Origin: Chitinophaga hostae
GTDB taxonomy: Bacteria; Bacteroidota; Bacteroidia; Chitinophagales; Chitinophagaceae
Assembly: GCF_018224885.1 (NCBI RefSeq)
Contig: NZ_JAGTXB010000002.1
Location: 248,001 to 312,000 of the forward strand
Reading direction: 5' to 3'
DNA: 64,000 nt
Both the position numbers and the translations under genes were made by a program. The notes under the pieces were generated by a model, which saw nothing but the letters and a program-made list of their open reading frames with translations, made no database searches and had not been told where the DNA came from. Below are positions 38,411 to 47,205 of this stretch, piece by piece; positions within the stretch are counted from its first letter, which is position 1; every line of letters starts with the position of its first letter.

Positions 38411-38829
38411 TATTTACGCATATCTACAATCACGGCAGTTACTACACCCCATACCTGGAAGTCTGCATCTTCTGTTATAATGATGGGTTTATAAAAAGCA
38501 TTTTCGGGATGTAATACCCAGCTGCGGCCGGCTTTTACCAGTCGCTTTACGGTGTACTCCCCATTGAGTGCCGCTACAATAATATCGCCGGTGCCGGGGC
38601 GTATGGAACGGTCTACCACGGCCATACAGCCATCGGGGATACTGGCGTCGGTCATGCTGTCGCCTTTGACCCTGATAATGAAAGTGGTGGCGGGGTTAGG
38701 TTGCAGGATCCGGGAAAGATCAATTTCTTCTTCCTGGTAATCCAGTGCGGGGGTAGGAAACCCTGCAGGGATGCTGGTATTAAAGAAGGGCAGGGTTATA
38801 TTCAACTCGCTCATTTTCAATGCTTCCAT
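38410..38829 (-). CDS. umuD: S24 peptidase, UmuD/LexA-like self-cleaving protein
   Basis: 139 residues, about the length of UmuD; no helix-turn-helix is present, so it is not LexA itself. The cleavage-site dipeptide is probably Ala-Gly in TSIPAGFPTPALD near the N-terminus. The catalytic Ser is in RVKGDSMTDASIPDG and the Lys in GEYTVKRLV. UmuD is cleaved on RecA filaments and then works with the polymerase UmuC. Here no umuC follows; the next genes encode an unknown protein and an SRAP protein. ATG 38829 is used, and an ATG five codons later is possible. The symbol is by similarity of form. Confidence 0.85.
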   Translation of the reverse strand: MEALKMSELNITLPFFNTSIPAGFPTPALDYQEEEIDLSRILQPNPATTFIIRVKGDSMTDASIPDGCMAVVDRSIRPGTGDIIVAALNGEYTVKRLVKAGRSWVLHPENAFYKPIIITEDADFQVWGVVTAVIVDMRK

Positions 38830-38851
38830 ATAACTATCATTTATATAATTA

Positions 38852-38864
38852 CTAATATTATTAG
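38852..38864 (-). promoter_or_regulatory. Possible operator upstream of the umuD-like gene
   Basis: CTAAT-ATT-ATTAG is a perfect 5-bp inverted repeat with a 3-nt spacer, 23-35 bp ahead of the start codon. A TTATTTTG hexamer just upstream on the same strand resembles a -7 element. It could bind a LexA-type repressor, but no second copy is present here to compare. The rest of the gap 38865-39147 shows nothing I can name. Confidence 0.35.
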
Positions 38865-39147
38865 CAAAATAAAGCTAAAATAATTAGTTTAAAAAATCAA
38901 TTAACAGATCGTTTGCAAACGCCGGAAATGTGCATGGGGCTTAAGTTGTAGTGGATCAGCGAGATGCGTGGAGTGGTTGGTAAAACAGGCGCAGTGAGAA
39001 TTTTTTATGTGAGCTTTTTTAATAAAAGCTACGCGCTGCCTAAGCAATCCGGGACGCAGTTTGTCTCTTCGCCCTTTCCCATCCCCATTTTACCAAATAA
39101 TAGATAAGCGCTAATATTTAATTAATATCAAATTTCCAAAAAAAGTG

Positions 39148-39177
39148 TTTGATTTTTAATTTTACTTGCTATTTTTG
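39148..39177 (+). promoter_or_regulatory. Bacteroidota-type promoter of the histidine operon
   Basis: TTTG at 39148-39151 and TATTTTTG at 39170-39177, 18 bp apart, match the -33 TTTG / -7 TAnnTTTG promoter of this phylum. Transcription should start within a few bases of the leader ATG at 39189. Confidence 0.75.
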
Positions 39178-39188
39178 CACTCGAAATT

Positions 39189-39242
39189 ATGAAGACAAAC
39201 ATACATATCCATCATCACCATCATTTCTTACCACAACGGTAG
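39189..39242 (+). CDS. hisL: Histidine operon leader peptide
   Basis: 17 codons and TAG encoding MKTNIHIHHHHHFLPQR, with six His among seven consecutive codons. It lies directly behind the promoter and 43 bp ahead of a perfect terminator hairpin, then hisG. When charged tRNA-His is scarce, a ribosome stalled on the His run should expose an alternative pairing. The bases around CGGTAGGCTG (39237-39246) can pair in part with the ascending arm of the terminator and would act as antiterminator. Confidence 0.92.
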   Translation: MKTNIHIHHHHHFLPQR

Positions 39243-39285
39243 GCTGGGATGATAATGTGTATATCACTATATTAAATCATCAACA

Positions 39286-39320
39286 GGGGCTTACCGGAGA
39301 GGTAAGCCCCTTTTTATTTT
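39286..39320 (+). terminator. his attenuator terminator
   Basis: GGGGCTTACC (39286-39295) pairs perfectly with GGTAAGCCCC (39301-39310) over GGAGA and is followed by TTTTTATTTT. It ends 7 bp before the hisG start codon. Confidence 0.93.
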
Positions 39321-39327
39321 ATCCGGG

Positions 39328-40182
39328 ATGAAATTGAAAATTGCAATCCAGAAATCAGGCCGCCTGCACGATGATTCCATCAAATTACTGAAGGAATGCG
39401 GCATCGACATCAACAATGGTGTTAATAAGCTGAAAACAGAAGCGACTAACTTCCCGCTGGAAGTATTCTTCCTGCGCGATGATGATATTCCGCAATACAT
39501 TGAAGACGGTGTGGCAGATATAGGAATTGTAGGTGAAAATGTAGTGCTGGAAAAACAAAAGCAGGTGAATATTGTGCAGAAGCTCGGCTTTGGCAAATGC
39601 CGCCTGTCGATGGCAGTGGAAAAATCGGTGGACTATACCTCCGTGAAAGATCTGCACAACAAAAGAATTGCTACCAGCTATCCGGTGATCGTGGAAGAAT
39701 TCCTGCAACGCAACGGTATTTCGGCAGAAATTCATGAAATCAGCGGTTCGGTGGAAATTGCGCCTGGTATTGGCTTGGCGGATGCTATCTGCGACCTCGT
39801 CAGCAGCGGTTCCACACTGTTTATGAACGGCCTCAAGGAAGTGGAAACAGTATTGAAATCAGAAGCCGTGCTGGCCGCCTGTCACAACCTGAAACCGGAA
39901 CAACAGCTGTTGCTGGATAAATTATTATTCCGCATACAGGCCGTGAAAAAAGCGAAGAACAATAAATATATTTTGCTCAACGCACCTAATGATAAACTGA
40001 ATGAAATCATCGGACTGCTGCCAGGTATGAAAAGTCCTACCGTACTGCCTTTGGCAGAAGCCGGCTGGAGTTCTGTTCATTCCGTGCTGAATGAAAATGA
40101 TTTCTGGGATATTATCGAAAGCCTCAAAGAGGCTGGTGCACAGGGTATCCTGGTAGTGCCCATCGAAAAAATGGTGATTTAA
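39328..40182 (+). CDS. hisG: ATP phosphoribosyltransferase (long form)
   Basis: 284 residues. It catalyses the first step of histidine synthesis, joining ATP and PRPP. The N-terminal KLKIAIQKSGRLHDDSIKLL and DDIPQYIEDGVADIGIVGEN are the family openers. The PRPP-binding loop is SGSVEIAPGIGLADAICDLVSSG, close to the E-x-A-P..G-x-AD-x-I-x-D-x-V-x-[ST]-G pattern. The C-terminal 80 residues (KKAKNNKYILLNAPNDKLNE...GAQGILVVPIEKM) form the ACT-like regulatory domain, so this long-form enzyme needs no HisZ and should be inhibited by histidine. It is the first structural gene after the attenuator. Confidence 0.97.
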   Translation: MKLKIAIQKSGRLHDDSIKLLKECGIDINNGVNKLKTEATNFPLEVFFLRDDDIPQYIEDGVADIGIVGENVVLEKQKQVNIVQKLGFGKCRLSMAVEKSVDYTSVKDLHNKRIATSYPVIVEEFLQRNGISAEIHEISGSVEIAPGIGLADAICDLVSSGSTLFMNGLKEVETVLKSEAVLAACHNLKPEQQLLLDKLLFRIQAVKKAKNNKYILLNAPNDKLNEIIGLLPGMKSPTVLPLAEAGWSSVHSVLNENDFWDIIESLKEAGAQGILVVPIEKMVI

Positions 40183-40197
40183 TAAAAGAGGTAAACG

Positions 40198-41490
40198 ATG
40201 CAAACAACCAGATTTCCTGATAAAAGTACCTGGGCTACATTGCTGCAACGCCCTGTGATGGATACGTCGGCGCTTGAAAAGAAAGTAAACGATATCCTGC
40301 AGGAAGTACGTACCGGCGGCGACCAGGCCATTAGAAAATTTGCAGCTGAATTTGATAAGGTAACGCTGAATGAATTACAGGTAGCGCCTGCCGCTTTCGC
40401 AGCGGCGGAAGCTACGCTGGATCCGGCACTGAAAGCAGCGATACAGCAAGCCGCAAAAAATATTACCACCTTTCACCGCGCACAGCAGGAAAAGGTACAG
40501 GTGATAGAAACCATGCCCGGCGTGCAATGCTGGCGCAAGCCGGTGGCTATTCAAAAGGTTGGTTTATATATTCCCGGTGGTTCCGCACCGCTGTTCTCTA
40601 CCATCCTGATGCTGGGTATACCAGCTATGATAGCGGGTTGTAAGGAAATAGTACTGTGCACACCTTCACTGCATCCCGCCATTTTATATACGGCACAGCT
40701 GATCGGGATCGACAAAGTATTTACTATTGGCGGTGTGCAAGCCATTGGCGCCATGGCCTATGGTACGGAAACGGTGCCGCAGGTATATAAGATCTTTGGC
40801 CCCGGAAACCAGTATGTTACCTGTGCAAAGCAACTGGTCAATAAAAGCGGCGTGGCCATCGACATGCCGGCTGGCCCTTCTGAGGTAGCAGTGCTGGCTG
40901 ATGACAGCTGTAAGCCGGCCTTTGTGGCCGCCGATCTCCTGTCGCAGGCCGAACATGGCCCCGATAGCCAGGTGGTGTTGGTAACTACCAGCGAAACAGT
41001 GCTCACCAATGTAACCAACGCGTTAAGTAAACAGTTGAACGACCTGCCCCGCAAAGGCATCGCCACCGCTGCGCTGGAAAACAGTAAGATGATCCTGGTA
41101 GCAGATATGGATACAGCTATTGATATGCTGAACGCTTATGCACCGGAGCACCTTATTTTAGCCTGTGAAGGAGCCGAAAATATAGCAGACAAGGTGACGG
41201 ACGCCGGCTCTGTTTTTATGGGGAATTATACCCCTGAAAGTGCGGGCGATTATGCCTCCGGTACCAATCACACCCTGCCTACCAATGGTTATGCCAGGGC
41301 TTACAGTGGCGTTTCGCTGGACAGCTTCGTGAAAAAGATTACTTTTCAGCAGATATCCCCCGAAGGACTGCGGAACATCGGTGCCACCATAGAAGCCATG
41401 GCCGCCGCCGAAGGACTCGAGGCACATAAGAACGCCGTTACCGTCAGATTGAAAGTGCTGGAATATACCGGCTCAGTTATAACAGAATAA
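40198..41490 (+). CDS. hisD: Histidinol dehydrogenase
   Basis: 430 residues. It oxidises histidinol to histidine in two NAD-dependent steps with a zinc ion. Visible family segments are VGLYIPGGSAPLFSTILMLG, IFGPGNQYVTCAKQLV, DMPAGPSEVAVLAD and LLSQAEHGPDSQVVLVT (zinc ligands Gln and His, catalytic area). NAYAPEHLIL and YASGTNHTLPTNGYARAYSG (His ligands) come further on. The gene starts 15 bp after hisG. Confidence 0.97.
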   Translation: MQTTRFPDKSTWATLLQRPVMDTSALEKKVNDILQEVRTGGDQAIRKFAAEFDKVTLNELQVAPAAFAAAEATLDPALKAAIQQAAKNITTFHRAQQEKVQVIETMPGVQCWRKPVAIQKVGLYIPGGSAPLFSTILMLGIPAMIAGCKEIVLCTPSLHPAILYTAQLIGIDKVFTIGGVQAIGAMAYGTETVPQVYKIFGPGNQYVTCAKQLVNKSGVAIDMPAGPSEVAVLADDSCKPAFVAADLLSQAEHGPDSQVVLVTTSETVLTNVTNALSKQLNDLPRKGIATAALENSKMILVADMDTAIDMLNAYAPEHLILACEGAENIADKVTDAGSVFMGNYTPESAGDYASGTNHTLPTNGYARAYSGVSLDSFVKKITFQQISPEGLRNIGATIEAMAAAEGLEAHKNAVTVRLKVLEYTGSVITE

Positions 41491-41500
41491 TCAACGTAAT

Positions 41501-42574
41501 ATGTTTAATCTCGATACCCTGGTAAGGGAAAACATAAAGAAACTGGTACCTTATTCTACTGCCAGAGATGAATTTAAAGGAGAAGCTTCCATCTTCCTGG
41601 ATGCTAATGAGAATAACTTCGGATCCCCGCTGCCGGTGAATTACAACCGCTATCCCGATCCGATGCAATGGCAGCTGAAGTATAAAATTGCGGACATTAA
41701 AGGTGTGCCTCCGCAGAATATTTTTATCGGTCACGGCAGCGATGAGGCCATAGACGTGCTTTACCGCTCCTTCGTAAACCCCGGTGTGGATAACGTGATC
41801 CTTTGTCCGCCCACTTACGGCATGTATGAAGTAAGTGCGCATATCAATGATGCCGTGATCCGCAAAGTAACGCTGACAGAAGATTTCCAGCTAGATATCC
41901 CTGCCCTGCAACAGGCCATAGATGCGAATACAAAACTTATCTTCATCTGTTCTCCCAATAATCCGACGGGGAATTCTATCAACCGCTCAGATATAGAACT
42001 GCTGCTGAATAATTTCGATGGCATTGTGGTGATAGATGAAGCATATATCAATTTCTCCCGTCAGAAAACTTTTATACAGGAACTCACGGATTACCCGAAC
42101 CTCGTGGTGATGCAAACATTATCGAAAGCATGGGGACTGGCCGGACTCCGTATTGGAATGGCGTTTGCCAGCGAAGATATAGTGAACACCCTGAACAAGG
42201 TGAAACCTCCCTATAACATCAGCCAGGCCACCAACGAGCTGGCCCTGCAGGCGTTGGAAAACGTACACCAGGTAAATGAATGGATCCGCGAAATCGTGAT
42301 AGAACGTGACCTGCTCTCTGCTGCATTGATACAATTGCCGGAAGTACTGCACATCTATCCCAGCGACGCCAGCTTTATACTGGTGAAAACCACCGATGCA
42401 AAAGGGATTTACAACTACCTGGTTGAACAGGGAATTGTTGTCCGCGACCGTTCCAAAGTAGAACTGTGTATGGGCTGCCTGCGCATTACCATAGGCACGC
42501 CCGCAGAAAACCTGCGCCTGCTGGAAGTATTGAAATCTTTTAACCTGAAAACAGCCACAACTGCATCCGCATGA
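41501..42574 (+). CDS. hisC: Histidinol-phosphate aminotransferase
   Basis: 357 residues, PLP-dependent fold type I. It converts imidazole-acetol phosphate to histidinol phosphate using glutamate. Marks are [46 protein letters not shown], the PLP Lys in [15 protein letters not shown], and the phosphate-binding Arg near CLRITIGT. Its stop overlaps the hisB start by 4 bp (ATGA). Confidence 0.96.
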   Translation: MFNLDTLVRENIKKLVPYSTARDEFKGEASIFLDANENNFGSPLPVNYNRYPDPMQWQLKYKIADIKGVPPQNIFIGHGSDEAIDVLYRSFVNPGVDNVILCPPTYGMYEVSAHINDAVIRKVTLTEDFQLDIPALQQAIDANTKLIFICSPNNPTGNSINRSDIELLLNNFDGIVVIDEAYINFSRQKTFIQELTDYPNLVVMQTLSKAWGLAGLRIGMAFASEDIVNTLNKVKPPYNISQATNELALQALENVHQVNEWIREIVIERDLLSAALIQLPEVLHIYPSDASFILVKTTDAKGIYNYLVEQGIVVRDRSKVELCMGCLRITIGTPAENLRLLEVLKSFNLKTATTASA

Positions 42575-43707
42575 AACGAGTGCTCTTTATAGACCGCGAT
42601 GGCACCCTGATCAAAGAAGTGCCGCCAACATACCAGATCGACAGCCTGGACAAAGTGGAATTTTATCCCAAAGTATTTGTGAATATGGCGAGGATCGCCG
42701 CAGAGCTGGACTATGAGCTGGTGATGGTAACCAACCAGGATGGTTTAGGCACCGATTCATTCCCGGAAAACACCTTCTGGCCCGCCCAGCAGATGATCAT
42801 AAAGGCATTTGAAAACGAAGGGGTAAAATTTGATGAGATATTTATTGACCGCTCTTTTCCGGCCGATAATGCGCCTACCCGCAAACCCCGCACCGGTATG
42901 CTCACCAAATACCTCGATGGCAGCTACGATCTCGCCAATTCCTTTGTGATAGGCGATCGTATCACCGATGTGCAGCTGGCTAAGAACCTGGGCGCCAAAG
43001 CCATCTGGATCAACGAAGGAGCCGGCCTGGGCAATGCAGAGATCAGTGATGATATTACTGCCCTGCAACCCGTGATAGCATTGGAATCGACCGACTGGAA
43101 CCGCATCTACGAGTTCCTGAAACTGGGGCTGAGAACAGTAACGCATGTACGAAAAACCAACGAAACGGATATCAGCATTGAACTGAACCTCGATGGTACA
43201 GGCAAAGCCAATATTCACACCGGTCTGGGCTTTTTTGACCACATGCTCGACCAGATCGCCCGCCACGGCGCCATAGACCTTAATATCACCGCAAAAGGCG
43301 ACCTGCATATCGATGAACACCATACCATAGAAGATACCGGTATTGCACTGGGAGAAGCCATCGCCAAAGGACTGGGGGATAAACGCGGTATCGAAAGATA
43401 TGGTTTCTGCCTGCCCATGGATGATTGCCTGGCCCAGGTGGGTATTGACTTTGGAGGCCGTAACTGGCTGGTATGGGAAGCGGAGTTTAAAAGGGAAAAA
43501 ATAGGGGAGATGCCTACCGAAATGTTCTATCATTTCTTCAAATCCTTCTCAGATGGCGCTAAAGCCAACCTGAACATCAAGGCGGAAGGAGAAAATGAGC
43601 ACCATAAAATAGAGGCCATCTTTAAAGCATTTGCCAAAGCCATCAAAATGGCGGTAAAACGCAATCCTTATAATATGCAGCTTCCCTCTACAAAAGGAGT
43701 GCTGTAG
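42571..43707 (+). CDS. hisB: Bifunctional histidinol-phosphatase / imidazoleglycerol-phosphate dehydratase
   Basis: 378 residues. The N-terminal half is a HAD phosphatase: nucleophile Asp in [14 protein letters not shown], then [13 protein letters not shown] and [17 protein letters not shown]. The C-terminal half is IGP dehydratase, with manganese-binding [32 protein letters not shown] and [20 protein letters not shown]. The fusion order is that of E. coli HisB. It ends the first his block; the next his gene is 7 kb downstream, past the trp operon. Confidence 0.97.
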   Translation: MKRVLFIDRDGTLIKEVPPTYQIDSLDKVEFYPKVFVNMARIAAELDYELVMVTNQDGLGTDSFPENTFWPAQQMIIKAFENEGVKFDEIFIDRSFPADNAPTRKPRTGMLTKYLDGSYDLANSFVIGDRITDVQLAKNLGAKAIWINEGAGLGNAEISDDITALQPVIALESTDWNRIYEFLKLGLRTVTHVRKTNETDISIELNLDGTGKANIHTGLGFFDHMLDQIARHGAIDLNITAKGDLHIDEHHTIEDTGIALGEAIAKGLGDKRGIERYGFCLPMDDCLAQVGIDFGGRNWLVWEAEFKREKIGEMPTEMFYHFFKSFSDGAKANLNIKAEGENEHHKIEAIFKAFAKAIKMAVKRNPYNMQLPSTKGVL

Positions 43708-43729
43708 CGGGAATGAGCGCCTTCGGCGC

Positions 43730-43855
43730 TTGTCTTTGTCCAGGATTAAACTGATTTTGATGATTTTGATGATTTTGTTTTATCAGATATCATCTTTCAA
43801 AAAGAAATAAAATCATCAAAATCATCAAAATCAGTTTAATCCTGGACAAAGACAA
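43730..43855. repeat. Long hairpin repeat, copy B of the CCAGGATTAAACTGATTTT family
   Basis: Perfect 47-bp arms at 43730-43776 and 43809-43855 share TTGTCTTTGTCCAGGATTAA and three ATGATTTTG-like steps. Both ends are extended by short CTTCGGC / GCCGAAG pairs (43721-43727 and 43857-43863). It lies 22 bp after hisB and 71 bp before the trp leader, where it would insulate the two operons. Confidence 0.9.
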
Positions 43856-43886
43856 AGGCCGAAGGCCTTCCATTTTTCAAAAAAAA

Positions 43887-43918
43887 TTTGCATATTCTAA
43901 AAAAATATTCCATTTTTG
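43887..43918 (+). promoter_or_regulatory. Probable promoter of the tryptophan operon
   Basis: TTTG at 43887-43890 and CATTTTTG at 43911-43918 (20 bp apart) approximate the -33 TTTG / -7 TAnnTTTG promoter, 8 bp before the leader start codon. The first base of the -7 box deviates. Confidence 0.55.
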
Positions 43919-43926
43919 TTCTCGCT

Positions 43927-43980
43927 ATGCAAAATATCATTACAAACAAACATTGGTGGTGGCACGGAATCAATTCCTGA
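43927..43980 (+). CDS. trpL: Tryptophan operon leader peptide
   Basis: 17 codons and TGA encoding MQNIITNKHWWWHGINS, with three tandem Trp codons flanked by His codons. A perfect terminator hairpin lies 39 bp downstream, then trpE. CTGTGTTACAG (43982-43992) can pair with CTGTTACACAG (44030-44040) with one mismatch and would disrupt the terminator, so it is the probable antiterminator. The two His codons might let histidine shortage contribute, which is notable inside a his operon. Confidence 0.92.
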   Translation: MQNIITNKHWWWHGINS

Positions 43981-44019
43981 TCTGTGTTACAGTGCCATGT
44001 TTCGTTTAGAAATATATTT

Positions 44020-44059
44020 GGAAGGCCCGCTGTTACACAGCGGGCCTTCCGGCTTTTTA
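44020..44059 (+). terminator. trp attenuator terminator
   Basis: GGAAGGCCCGCTG (44020-44032) pairs perfectly with CAGCGGGCCTTCC (44038-44050) over TTACA, followed by GGCTTTTTA. Confidence 0.93.
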
Positions 44060-44105
44060 TACCATTCCATTTCAAAAAGAAAACAAACACTTCACCCAAT
44101 ATATC

Positions 44106-45521
44106 ATGCGTACCATCCAAGTAAAAACGAGATCCAAACAGATGCTGGCAGACGTTTTCACGCCAGTAGGGATCTATCTGCGGCTCCGCGATAAATTCCC
44201 GGGTTCTATCCTCCTTGAAAGCACGGACTACAGGACCAGTGAAAACAGCTACTCCTTCATTTGCGTGAAACCAATTGCAGGTATAGAAGTGACTTCCACC
44301 TCCCAGTTTGAGTTCAAATATCCCAACCAGCCTGTAGAAAAGAAAGAATTAAAGAGTAAGGAAAGCGTTTTGGATGAACTGCAAAAATTCCTGGGTAATT
44401 ACTCCTTCACCGGCACACACCCGGTACCAGCGGTACAGAGCCTCTTCGGCTACACCACCTTCGATGCGGTACAATTCTTCGAAACCATCGAATTCAATAA
44501 AAAGAAACAACAGGCAACTGATAACACCATCCCACTGATGCGTTATCGGTACTATCAATATGTAATAGCGATCAATCACTTTAAAGATGAACTCTTTTTA
44601 TGTGAAAACCAGGTGGAGGGGCTCGACAGCGAATTTGAACTGGTAGAGTCGCTCATACGGCACAAAGATTCCCCCGGGTATCCCTTTGCCGCTACCGGGG
44701 AAGAGAAAAGCAATATGACGGATGCGGAATATATGCAGATGGTAGAACAAGGTAAACAACATTGCTTCCGCGGAGATGTTTTCCAGGTAGTACTTTCCAG
44801 GGCCTTCCAACAATCCTTCACCGGCGACGAATTCAACGTATACCGCGCGCTCCGCTCCATCAACCCCTCACCTTATCTCTTCTTCTTCGATTACGGCGAT
44901 TACAAATTAATGGGTTCCTCACCGGAAGCACAGATCGTTATTAATAACGGCAAAGCTACCATACACCCGATTGCCGGCACTTTCCGCCGTACCGGAGATG
45001 ATGCACAGGATAAAATGCTGGCAGATAAACTGCTGGAAGATCCAAAGGAAAATGCGGAACACGTTATGCTGGTAGACCTTGCCCGCAATGACCTCAGCAG
45101 AAACGCCACCAACGTAGAAGTAGCTTCCTACCGGAAAGTACACTTCTACTCACATGTCATCCACCTCGTAAGCGAAGTAACCGGTAAAGTAGATCCAACC
45201 ATCAATCCATTTACATTGCTGGCATCTTCTTTCCCGGCAGGCACCTTGTCCGGCGCACCAAAATACCGGGCCATGGAAATCATCGATCAGTACGAACCCA
45301 CCGCACGTGGCTTCTATGGCGGTTGTATAGGCGCTGTTGGCTTCAACGGCAACTTCAACCACGCCATCATGATCCGCTCCATTCTCAGTAAAATGAATAC
45401 CCTGTACTACCAGGCCGGCGCCGGTGTGGTAGCCAAATCAGTGGCTTCCTCAGAACTGGAAGAGGTAAACAACAAACTCAATGCGTTAAAACAAGCCATT
45501 CTGCTGGCACAAAAAATTTAG
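44106..45521 (+). CDS. trpE: Anthranilate synthase component I
   Basis: 471 residues. It makes anthranilate from chorismate with ammonia from TrpG. The N-terminal part has LLESTDYRTSENSYSFIC, containing the ESxx-type region involved in Trp feedback binding. The chorismate-binding core has RGDVFQVVLSRAFQQ, NPSPYLFFFDYGDYKLMGSS, PIAGTFRRTGDD, ENAEHVMLVDLARNDLSR, AGTLSGAPKYRAMEII and GFYGGCIGAVG. It is the first structural gene after the trp attenuator, and its stop is 1 bp from the trpG start. Confidence 0.97.
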   Translation: MRTIQVKTRSKQMLADVFTPVGIYLRLRDKFPGSILLESTDYRTSENSYSFICVKPIAGIEVTSTSQFEFKYPNQPVEKKELKSKESVLDELQKFLGNYSFTGTHPVPAVQSLFGYTTFDAVQFFETIEFNKKKQQATDNTIPLMRYRYYQYVIAINHFKDELFLCENQVEGLDSEFELVESLIRHKDSPGYPFAATGEEKSNMTDAEYMQMVEQGKQHCFRGDVFQVVLSRAFQQSFTGDEFNVYRALRSINPSPYLFFFDYGDYKLMGSSPEAQIVINNGKATIHPIAGTFRRTGDDAQDKMLADKLLEDPKENAEHVMLVDLARNDLSRNATNVEVASYRKVHFYSHVIHLVSEVTGKVDPTINPFTLLASSFPAGTLSGAPKYRAMEIIDQYEPTARGFYGGCIGAVGFNGNFNHAIMIRSILSKMNTLYYQAGAGVVAKSVASSELEEVNNKLNALKQAILLAQKI

Positions 45522-45522
45522 T

Positions 45523-46092
45523 ATGAACATCCTCGTTTTTGATAATTACGACTCATTTACATATAACCTCGTTCACCTCGTGGAAAAGATCATCAACGGC
45601 AAAGTAACCGTTGTCCGCAACGATGAAATTCCATTGGAAAAAGTGAACGCCTACGATAAAATTATTTTGTCACCAGGCCCTGGTATCCCGGAAGAAGCAG
45701 GACTGCTAATCCCGCTTATCAAAGAATATGCACCCACCAAATCCATATTTGGTGTATGCCTCGGACAACAGGCCATCGGACAAGCCTTCGGCGCATCCCT
45801 GACCAACCTGAAAGAAGTATATCACGGCGTGGCAACCAATGTGGATATCATCGCGGAAGATGGCCGTCTCTTTAAAGGAATGCCCCGGCAGATAGCAGTC
45901 GGACGCTATCACTCCTGGGTAATTGATGAAAGCACCATGCCTGCCGAACTGATTATAACAGCAAAAGATGCAGATGGCTACATCATGGCGGTACAACATA
46001 GCAAATATGATGTAAGTGGCGTGCAGTTTCACCCGGAAAGTGTACTGACTCCGCAGGGAGAACAAATCCTGAGAAACTGGCTGGAGCTGTAA
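45523..46092 (+). CDS. trpG: Anthranilate synthase component II (glutamine amidotransferase)
   Basis: 189 residues of the class I amidotransferase fold. VFDNYDSFTYNLVHLVE opens the protein and LSPGPGIPEEAG is the oxyanion-strand region. The catalytic Cys is in FGVCLGQQAIGQAFG, and the His and Glu are in VQFHPESVLTPQG. It supplies ammonia to TrpE. In Bacteroidota the same subunit may also serve PabB, which cannot be told here. Confidence 0.96.
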   Translation: MNILVFDNYDSFTYNLVHLVEKIINGKVTVVRNDEIPLEKVNAYDKIILSPGPGIPEEAGLLIPLIKEYAPTKSIFGVCLGQQAIGQAFGASLTNLKEVYHGVATNVDIIAEDGRLFKGMPRQIAVGRYHSWVIDESTMPAELIITAKDADGYIMAVQHSKYDVSGVQFHPESVLTPQGEQILRNWLEL

Positions 46093-46093
46093 G

Positions 46094-46193
46094 ATATGGC
46101 AGACAGCTGATAGCTAACCGCTAACAGCCGTCTCTACTGGGCAATTTCACAGAAACATTATTTAACTGCTAACAGCTAAAAGCTAACAGCTTT
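46094..46193. repeat. AGCTAACAGCTAAAAGC-type tract between trpG and trpD
   Basis: Clusters of GCTAACCGCTAACAGC and GCTAACAGCTAAAAGCTAAC flank a unique middle part (CCGTCTCTACTGGGCAATTT). The same short words occur at 22200-22231 and in the 72-bp tandem repeat at 59825-60038. It makes this the widest gap within the trp genes. Confidence 0.7.
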
Positions 46194-47189
46194 ATGAAAA
46201 AGATTCTCAATTTTCTCTTCGAACATAAAACATTCAGTCGCGAAGCGGCCAAAGATATCCTCATCAGCATTTCCAAAGGCATGTACAATGAAAGCGAACT
46301 GGCTGCTTTCATGACGGTATACCTCATGCGCAGTATCACTATCGACGAGCTGCTGGGCTTCCGCGATGCCTTGCTGGAACTCTGTGTACCCGTAAATCTT
46401 AACGGTTATGATGTGCTGGATATCGTAGGAACCGGTGGGGATGCAAAAAATACCTTTAATATTTCTACCTTGTCGTGCTTTGTGGTGGCCGGCGCAGGCG
46501 CCAAAGTTGCCAAACACGGTAACTATGGCGTATCTTCTGTCAGCGGCGCGTCCAATGTAATGGAGCTGGTAGGCTATAAATTTAAAAGCGACGACGCCAA
46601 ACTGAGAGCAGAGCTGGAAGAATCAGGTATCTGTTTCCTCCACGCCCCGCTGTTCCACCCGGCACTGAAACATGTGGCCGGTATTCGCCGGCAGCTGGGC
46701 ATCCGTACGTTCTTTAACATGCTGGGACCACTGGTAAATCCGGCCTTCGCCAAACATCAGCTGATCGGCGTATACAGCCTGGAAATGGCCAGGGTATACA
46801 ACTACCTCTTCCAGCAAACGGATAAACAGTTTGTGATTGTACACAGCCTGGACGGATATGATGAAATATCGCTCACCGCCGATACCAAAGTGATCACCAA
46901 CAAAGGTGAACAGGACTGGACCCCGGAACAACTGGGTAAACGTAAAGTACACCAGGAGGATATTTACGGTGGTAACAGCACAGAAGAAGCAGCAAAGATC
47001 TTTATGAAGATCCTGAAAGGAGAAGGTACCTGGGCACAGAACTCCGTTGTATTTGCCAACGCAGCAATGGGACTGTACAGCCTCGGAAAATATAATTCGT
47101 ATGACGATTGCTTCGCCGCCGCGGTAGAATCCCTGGAGTCTGGTAACGCACATACAGCATTTAAAAAACTGATTGCCCTGCAGTCATAG
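46194..47189 (+). CDS. trpD: Anthranilate phosphoribosyltransferase
   Basis: 331 residues. It transfers phosphoribose from PRPP to anthranilate. The key loops are DIVGTGGDAKNTFNISTLS (PRPP site), VAKHGNYGVSSVSGASNVME, and FLHAPLFHPALKHVAGIRRQ then LGIRTFFNMLGPLVNPA. VHSLDGYDEISLTADT lies further on. It is a stand-alone TrpD, not fused to TrpG. Confidence 0.97.
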   Translation: MKKILNFLFEHKTFSREAAKDILISISKGMYNESELAAFMTVYLMRSITIDELLGFRDALLELCVPVNLNGYDVLDIVGTGGDAKNTFNISTLSCFVVAGAGAKVAKHGNYGVSSVSGASNVMELVGYKFKSDDAKLRAELEESGICFLHAPLFHPALKHVAGIRRQLGIRTFFNMLGPLVNPAFAKHQLIGVYSLEMARVYNYLFQQTDKQFVIVHSLDGYDEISLTADTKVITNKGEQDWTPEQLGKRKVHQEDIYGGNSTEEAAKIFMKILKGEGTWAQNSVVFANAAMGLYSLGKYNSYDDCFAAAVESLESGNAHTAFKKLIALQS

Positions 47190-47205
47190 TATCAGATAGC
47201 TTATT

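Noticed and set aside
42757..43533. 258-codon minus-strand frame across hisB
   Set aside because: Antisense to catalytic motifs of HisB; a product of codon bias in GC-balanced genes.
43730..43855. Insertion sequence ends
   Set aside because: Long inverted arms but only 32 bp between them, no transposase and no evident target duplication; treated as a hairpin repeat.
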